A stretch of DNA of 57,676 bases from Segetibacter sp. GTDB lineage: Bacteria; Bacteroidota; Bacteroidia; Chitinophagales; Chitinophagaceae. The notes under the pieces are model-generated. The model had not been told where the DNA came from, did no database searches, and saw nothing but the letters and a program-made list of their open reading frames with translations. This document shows, in pieces, positions 52,823-57,676 of this stretch. Both the position numbers and the translations under genes were made by a program. The stretch's first letter is position 1; each line of letters opens with the position of its first letter. Location of the stretch: assembly GCF_025963695.1 (NCBI RefSeq), contig NZ_JAOQAH010000101.1, positions 1 to 57,676 of the forward strand, in the 5' to 3' direction.

Positions 52823-52939
52823 TAGTAGCTTGCTGTTGGGAAAATAAAATAACCTAAAAAAATTTTTTTAGTAAAATAATTCTATCACAAATACGTTACG
52901 TCTATCTGGTACTTTATTAAAACACGGGCAAATGAATCT

Positions 52940-55900
52940 ATGAAAGCTATCATCGACCCGTCACCGTACGAACTATTAAGGCTGGAACTTGAAAAATTAA
53001 AGACGGATTATCAAAATTTTTTTGAAGAGAATCCGATACCTATGTTGGTTGCAGTTGATGATACTGCAAAAATTATTGCAGCAAATAAAGCTGCGCAGGA
53101 GAAGTATGGATATAGCCAGGATGAAATGCTGCACCTGACCCTGGAAAACCTTTCGAAGAACAATTCGCGGTTGCAGCAACCGGACGATTTGAAATGGCCC
53201 ACCGTCCACTACAAAAAATGCGGTGAAGCCTTGTACGTAGAAACTAAGAAAAGAGACATTGTTTACAAAAATGTTACGGCCCAGCTAATAACGATTAGCG
53301 ATATAACCGGCAAAGTACTGGCCGGGCAAAAAGAAAAAAAAGCAAGGCAAAGATTAGAGGCAATTTTTAAGGGCACAAACGATGCAATATTAATAGCCAA
53401 CAACGAGGGGCAATACGTACAGGTAAACGAGGCTGCCTGCCAAATGCTTGGCTTTGCTGAAGCGCAGTTACTGTGCTTATCAGTAAAAGACCTGGTAGTG
53501 GATCTGAAACCCGAGGATATTAATCTTTGGGATCAATTTTTAGATGCGGGTAATCAAAAAGGGATGATCGAATTGAAGAAAAAGAATGGCGACATTATTA
53601 TTTGCCATTACAATGCAACTTCAAATATTTTGCCCGGCTTACATCTTTCAATTATAACCGATATAACCGAGCGTGAGCTTTCAAGGAGAGAAGCAGAGCG
53701 GCAGGCAAAGTATATTGACAACATTGTTGAACGTATTACCGACTGTTTTTTTGCGGTAGACAGTAACTGGATTGTTCAATACTGGAACAATGCTGCCGAG
53801 TGTTTACTGCAGATGCCGCGCAGTGAGGTAATTGGAAAAAATTTATGGGACGTATATAAGACTGAAGTGGGCGGACGATTTTACCACGAGTACGCTAAGG
53901 CAAAACAGTCTAATTTACCTGTTCACTTCGAGGAATATTATAGCGGCGGCAATATTTGGTTAGATGTGTCTGCCTATCCTGCCAGGGATGGAGTAACCGT
54001 ATACTTCCGCGATATTACTGAAAAGAGGAAGCTGGCGCTCGATATGCTTCAAACGAAAAATAACGAGGCAGCGCTTATTAATTCTACCAGCGATCTTATT
54101 TGGTCTATTGATAAAAAAGAAAAGCTGGTATCCTTTAACAGCGCATATAAAAAGTGGATATTGAAAGCCACAGGCAAACAGGCATTCGTAGGCTTACAAC
54201 TTCCGGTAACTATACACCATGGCAAGAAAAGTGAAAGGTGGAAAAGCTTGTACCAGAGGGCGCTACGGGGAGAGTCGTTTAGTGTAGATGAGACAATCTT
54301 AGACCTAAAGACGGGAGACGAAAAAATTGCCGAAGTAAGTTTTAATCCTATTTATGCGGTTAACAGCAATAACGTTGTTGGCGTTGCCTGTCATTTGCAT
54401 AATATAACCGAACGTGTAAAAAATCAGTTGTTAATTGAAGAGCAAAATAGAAAGCTACAGTCAAATAAGGAGGATCTGCAAAAGCTGACTAAGAAGTTGG
54501 AGAAGATTATGAATTCTTCTCTTGATATTATTTGCGCTGTCGATACCGACTGTCGGTTTGTTCAAGTCAGCAATGCTTCAAGTGATGTACTGGGCTATAA
54601 GCCTGAGGAGTTAGTAGGCAGAGTGATATTAGATTTTGTTGATCCTGAATATTTGCAGGTAACTATAAATGCCGGAAAAGAACTGGCAGAGGGAAAAGAT
54701 CTTATTAGCTTTCAAAACGTATATATACATAAGAATGGCAGGCGGGTTACGCTAAACTGGTCTGCCAGAAAAGATGTTGAAGAAGGGCTGATATTTGCTG
54801 TTGCCCGCGATACGACGCTGCATGTGGAGGCTGAAAAACTGAGGGCGGTTGCTGAACAAAGATTTACGGCGCTGGTGCAAAAAAGTGCTGACATGATAGG
54901 CATCCTTGACCGCGAGGGGAATTATAAATATACAAGCCCCAATATCGAAAGTGTACTTGGGTATACGGCCGAATGCCTTTACAATAAGAATGCGCTGCTC
55001 ATGATACATCCCGACGACCTACTTGCGGCACAAACTGAGTTTGAAAAAGTGATCGCAGGCGGAGATGTGAAGATCGCTGCATGTAGGTACAGACATGTGA
55101 ATGGCGAATGGAGATGGTTCGAAACAAAAGCTACCAATCAACTCGATAATCCGGCCATCAATGGTATAGTCATTAATTCAAGAGATATTACACACAGGAA
55201 AAAAATAGAAGCTGAACGGGAGTTGATGATCGAGGAACTACTCAGAAGTAACGCCGATCTCAAACAGTTTTCTTTCATTACTTCTCACAATCTCAGGGCC
55301 CCACTGTCGAATATAACCGGCCTCCTCAATATTATTGACTACAGCACCCTCGATAGTTACAACAAGCAGATGATTGATATGCTTGACATTTCTTCAAGGC
55401 AATTGCAACAGACAATAGATGACCTGTCAAAAATCCTGGTTATAAAGAATAATGTTAACGTAGAAATTTCAAGCATTGATTTGGAGGAGGTTATTAATGA
55501 CGTGAAAAAAAGCTTCATCAACACTTTGAATGATGTTTGTGCCGATATCGTGACTGATTTTAAAGTCAGGACAATCGACTTTAATAGAACATACCTGCAA
55601 AGCATCCTGGTGAACCTTGTATCTAATTCAATTAAATATCAATCGCCCAGGCGAAGCCTGCTTATCACCGTATCGTCACAAACGGATGAAAAGGGTAATG
55701 TTATCTTCAAATTTGCAGACAATGGTTCTGGTATCGATCTGGGGCGTCACAAAGAAAAAGTGTTTGGATTGTACCAGCGTTTTCATGACAGCTTAGAGGG
55801 GCATGGTCTCGGCCTGTTTATCATTAAATCGCAAATTGTAGCATTGGGTGGTAGCATCGATGTAGAAAGTGAACTCGAAGGAGGAACCACCTTCATCATT

Positions 55901-55996
55901 ACTTTCAAAAACCAGGCTGTTGGTTTTAACGAAGATGGAGGTGATGAAATTAGTGCCAGGTCATCGAAGCCGACGCAGGCGTCTTTCGATTTGTAG
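52940..55996 (+). CDS. Multi-PAS sensor histidine kinase
   Basis: A 1018-residue cytosolic kinase with no membrane segment. About six PAS domains are visible, starting near 20, 138, 258, 368, 515 and 645. A HisKA-type dimerisation domain follows, with the phosphoacceptor H783 in FITSHNLRAPLSN, then the ATPase domain with N-box NLVSNSIKYQ, FADNGSGID and GHGLGLFIIK. No receiver domain is fused and no response regulator lies next to it, so it is an orphan kinase. The PAS series suggests sensing of internal redox or small-molecule cues; no haem or flavin ligand was identified. Single gene. Confidence 0.95.
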   Translation: MKAIIDPSPYELLRLELEKLKTDYQNFFEENPIPMLVAVDDTAKIIAANKAAQEKYGYSQDEMLHLTLENLSKNNSRLQQPDDLKWPTVHYKKCGEALYVETKKRDIVYKNVTAQLITISDITGKVLAGQKEKKARQRLEAIFKGTNDAILIANNEGQYVQVNEAACQMLGFAEAQLLCLSVKDLVVDLKPEDINLWDQFLDAGNQKGMIELKKKNGDIIICHYNATSNILPGLHLSIITDITERELSRREAERQAKYIDNIVERITDCFFAVDSNWIVQYWNNAAECLLQMPRSEVIGKNLWDVYKTEVGGRFYHEYAKAKQSNLPVHFEEYYSGGNIWLDVSAYPARDGVTVYFRDITEKRKLALDMLQTKNNEAALINSTSDLIWSIDKKEKLVSFNSAYKKWILKATGKQAFVGLQLPVTIHHGKKSERWKSLYQRALRGESFSVDETILDLKTGDEKIAEVSFNPIYAVNSNNVVGVACHLHNITERVKNQLLIEEQNRKLQSNKEDLQKLTKKLEKIMNSSLDIICAVDTDCRFVQVSNASSDVLGYKPEELVGRVILDFVDPEYLQVTINAGKELAEGKDLISFQNVYIHKNGRRVTLNWSARKDVEEGLIFAVARDTTLHVEAEKLRAVAEQRFTALVQKSADMIGILDREGNYKYTSPNIESVLGYTAECLYNKNALLMIHPDDLLAAQTEFEKVIAGGDVKIAACRYRHVNGEWRWFETKATNQLDNPAINGIVINSRDITHRKKIEAERELMIEELLRSNADLKQFSFITSHNLRAPLSNITGLLNIIDYSTLDSYNKQMIDMLDISSRQLQQTIDDLSKILVIKNNVNVEISSIDLEEVINDVKKSFINTLNDVCADIVTDFKVRTIDFNRTYLQSILVNLVSNSIKYQSPRRSLLITVSSQTDEKGNVIFKFADNGSGIDLGRHKEKVFGLYQRFHDSLEGHGLGLFIIKSQIVALGGSIDVESELEGGTTFIITFKNQAVGFNEDGGDEISARSSKPTQASFDL

Positions 55997-56380
55997 GAAC
56001 TTTATCGCCTGTCAATTAAAAAGTAAAAAGGCCAACTCCAGCGTCATCCGTCAACTCTCAAAACCAGAAACCTGAAACCTCAGCCATGCTTGCATACTGT
56101 TCATACAAAGTGTAAGGTGGCAATGTACCAAACAGCCAATCTTCTACTACCCCCCGTTGCGTCGCACTCTTGTACCAACAATTAGTGTATTCGGCATTTT
56201 TAAAAACCATAAAGCTGCCGGCCGGGGGCAGTGGCCGCGCATGAAGTAAAAAGCTAAAAAACCATACTCCCAACCATCGCGCATTATCGTCATCCGTCAA
56301 CTCCGCCCCACAACCCTTCCCACAATATCTTCCCCCTCCCCGCGTTTCTATAACAGACGAAAAACACAACAACAAATATT
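55997..56380. other. Intergenic between kinase and glycine-zipper gene
   Basis: 384 bases. A minus-strand open frame crosses it but overlaps a dyad element and has no coding character. Apart from the element at 56154-56181, nothing was recognised. Confidence 0.5.
56154..56181 (-). repeat. Dispersed dyad element, copy 12
   Basis: The minus strand reads GGTACAAGAGTGCGACGCAA; dyad at 56158-56166. C/G subtype, with the same GTACAAGAGTG flank as copies 6 and 7. Confidence 0.8.
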
Positions 56381-56959
56381 ATGAGAAAAACAATAACGGC
56401 TTTTGCAATTGCGGCCATTTTTACAGCATGCACCAGTAAACCAAAACCTGCAACTGATGCAGCCACTCTTATGTCTACCGATACTACAAGTATCAACAAC
56501 TCTTCTAATGATAAGAGCGAAGCCTTTACTATGAACGGAGTGAGCGACACAATTGTAAGTGGTGACGGCAGCCGCTATGTAAAAGTTGACCCTAACGCTA
56601 CCGTAACTAAAACGGTAACTACCACCAAAGTAAGTACGGCCGCTGCACCAGCAAGAAAAACTACCAGAACAAAGACTACTACCAGAACAGGTGGTACAGG
56701 TACAAGTGCCAGCACATCCGGAACCGGAACTGAAAGCAGCACCGGAACAACTACCACTACACCAACCGTTGCCAAAAAGAAAGGCTGGAGTAAGGCAGCC
56801 AAAGGCGCAGTAATTGGTGCAGGCACAGGCGCAGCCGCAGGTGCAATCATAGGCAAGAACAAAGTAAAAGGCGCTATTATAGGCGGTGCTGCAGGCGCCG
56901 GCGGTGGATTTATTATAGGGAAGATTTTAGATAAAAAGGCGGAGAAGAATCCACAATAG
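56381..56959 (+). CDS. Glycine-zipper (YMGG-like) lipoprotein
   Basis: A 192-residue exported protein with a likely lipidated C17 (FTACTSKP). A Ser/Thr-rich low-complexity middle (~60-130, many TTTT and TKTTTRT runs) leads to a glycine zipper at ~140-180, e.g. GAVIGAGTGAAAGAIIG and AIIGGAAGAGGGFIIG, framed by Lys. YMGG-type zippers insert into membranes and are often envelope-stress or osmotic proteins in Bacteroidota. Function unknown. A hairpin lies 20 bases downstream. Confidence 0.8.
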   Translation: MRKTITAFAIAAIFTACTSKPKPATDAATLMSTDTTSINNSSNDKSEAFTMNGVSDTIVSGDGSRYVKVDPNATVTKTVTTTKVSTAAAPARKTTRTKTTTRTGGTGTSASTSGTGTESSTGTTTTTPTVAKKKGWSKAAKGAVIGAGTGAAAGAIIGKNKVKGAIIGGAAGAGGGFIIGKILDKKAEKNPQ

Positions 56960-56980
56960 GAAGGATTTTTTTTAGAAATA

Positions 56981-57029
56981 AAGGAGGATAAGATGTACGG
57001 GCAATTCGTCCGAAGGTCTTATCCTCCTT
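56981..57029. repeat. 13-bp inverted repeat downstream of the glycine-zipper gene
   Basis: AAGGAGGATAAGA at 56981-56993 is the reverse complement of TCTTATCCTCCTT at 57017-57029. A run of eight T's lies just before it rather than after. Possible terminator or mRNA 3' structure. Confidence 0.55.
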
Positions 57030-57220
57030 ATTGATTCTACAACTAATGTCGTTGATTGAAACCAATTAATGATAGGTATCTTATGTTTTACTAATCATAC
57101 AGATTGGACTTTTGGAAAAAGGGATTTAGTTGTACATAGGTAAGTATGCAAACACTTGTTCTCTAATTATTCTTTAGAATATTTTCTTTATTGCTTGCCC
57201 CCCCAAACAAAAAAAGGCCT

Positions 57221-57246
57221 CCGAAAACAAAACAGCCCGTTTTCGG
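57221..57246 (-). terminator. Minus-strand terminator-like hairpin
   Basis: CCGAAAAC at 57221-57228 pairs with GTTTTCGG at 57239-57246. On the minus strand the stem is followed by AGGCC and then seven T's. It would end a transcript coming from the structured stretch at 57266-57393. Confidence 0.55.
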
Positions 57247-57265
57247 AATCCGTATTTCAATCCGG

Positions 57266-57393
57266 CTTTTGTAGTACTGTGGTGAAAAAGATTTGACCCT
57301 TGATGCTTTGACTGTTTTTCGGCTCTGTTTCATTTCAGAAGACGAAAAAGAAAAGGCATGAAAACCTTTGTTGAAGCCACAGTAGTACAAAAG
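57266..57393 (-). ncRNA. Possible small structured RNA closed by a 17-bp stem
   Basis: CTTTTGTAGTACTGTGG at 57266-57282 and its exact reverse complement at 57377-57393 enclose 94 bases that contain further short pairings (TTTTTCG with CGAAAAA, ATGC with GCAT). A minus-strand terminator-like hairpin follows 20 bases on. Transcription is not shown and no known RNA family is recognised. Confidence 0.35.
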
Positions 57394-57452
57394 TTTAATC
57401 AAGGAACAACGAAAGGAACGGGGGGTTATCGTTCTTTTCTTGAACTTTCTTT

Positions 57453-57489
57453 GGTCACTTTCTTTTTTTCAAGAAAAAGAAAAGTGACC
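57453..57489. repeat. AT-rich hairpin GGTCACTTT ... AAAGTGACC
   Basis: GGTCACTTT at 57453-57461 and AAAGTGACC at 57481-57489 flank T-rich and A-rich tracts that also pair. It lies in the gene-free end of the window (57030-57676), where an open frame across it looks spurious. Confidence 0.6.
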
Positions 57490-57676
57490 AACCAGCTTAT
57501 AAAAAGACTTAAAAACGGGGTAGCGTCTTCAAACAATGCTTCTCTCAAAACATCAAAACTACAATCCTCAGAAGTGACAAGGAGGTGAGCGACTTGCAGA
57601 GGTAACCAAACTAACTGTTCAAAGTTTTTACGAAGAATGTTTGAAAAGGCAGAAAGTCTTATCCAAGAAAATCCAT

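Noticed and set aside
56058..56375. 105-codon minus-strand frame between the kinase and the glycine-zipper gene
   Set aside because: It spans dyad copy 12, is low in coding character and has no recognisable domain.
57163..57402. 79-codon minus-strand frame in the tail
   Set aside because: It covers the inverted repeats and the terminator-like hairpin and shows no domain or signal peptide.
57358..57588. 76-codon plus-strand frame in the tail
   Set aside because: It runs through the 17-bp stem and the GGTCACTTT hairpin; its FFFSRKRK stretch is just the hairpin sequence translated.
1..57676. CRISPR arrays, tRNA or rRNA genes, intact insertion sequences
   Set aside because: No regularly spaced direct repeats, tRNA-like cloverleaf or rRNA stretch, or transposase gene was seen on either strand by reading; no search tool was run.

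Overview
The window looks like chromosomal DNA of a Bacteroidota bacterium, most likely a soil or freshwater Chitinophagaceae-type organism (family placement is inference). Evidence: a SusC/SusD outer-membrane pair, an IPExxxVDY protein, an ECF sigma / anti-sigma / beta-barrel operon, DUF6576-tailed rhomboids, near absence of Shine-Dalgarno sequences, and at least one textbook Bacteroidota promoter (TTG-N19-TAnnTTTG, upstream of metF). I saw no tRNA, rRNA, CRISPR array, phage or intact insertion sequence.

Layout. 1-5.9 kb: the start of pxpB (cut by the window edge), then a five-gene minus-strand operon reading rlmD, rhomboid, rhomboid, and two membrane-anchored endonuclease/exonuclease/phosphatase paralogues. 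6.3-16.4 kb: a secreted TlpA-like thioredoxin, metF, lptB, gabD, a secreted beta-propeller, and a two-subunit M16 peptidase (one catalytic, one inactive chain) with a wrecked ParE-type toxin-antitoxin pair lodged between the subunit genes. 16.6-25.8 kb: carbohydrate region with a secreted GH13 enzyme, a Tat-exported Gfo/Idh/MocA oxidoreductase and a susCD pair. 26.2-30.5 kb: a small membrane protein, an L,D-transpeptidase and a KdnA-like aminotransferase, separated by two decayed genes (a 2-oxoacid dehydrogenase E1 and an alpha/beta hydrolase). 30.6-42.3 kb: rpoN with a PAP2-like membrane protein, an amidase lipoprotein, a META-domain lipoprotein with an insertion, feoB, an M28-like peptidase lacking catalytic residues, an IPExxxVDY protein and an AsmA-like protein. 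42.4-57.7 kb: an esterase, the ECF sigma operon, kbl facing a Crp/Fnr regulator, ligD without its phosphoesterase domain, a sialate O-acetylesterase, a tandem repeat, a six-PAS histidine kinase, a glycine-zipper lipoprotein and a hairpin-rich tail that may encode a small RNA.

The most unusual signal is not a gene. Twelve intergenic sites, plus one weak one, carry a short element with the core GTGYGACRCAAC, in both orientations and in divergent, convergent and tandem gaps alike. Its two variable core positions always change together (C with G, or T with A), keeping an odd-length dyad TGYG-W-CRCA. This is a dispersed repeat family, or a dense set of binding sites, that no gene in the window explains.

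Genes that plausibly work together: rhomboids with the membrane-anchored phosphatase-fold proteins; the two M16 chains; sigma, anti-sigma and barrel; susCD with GH13. These links are inferred from position and family knowledge.
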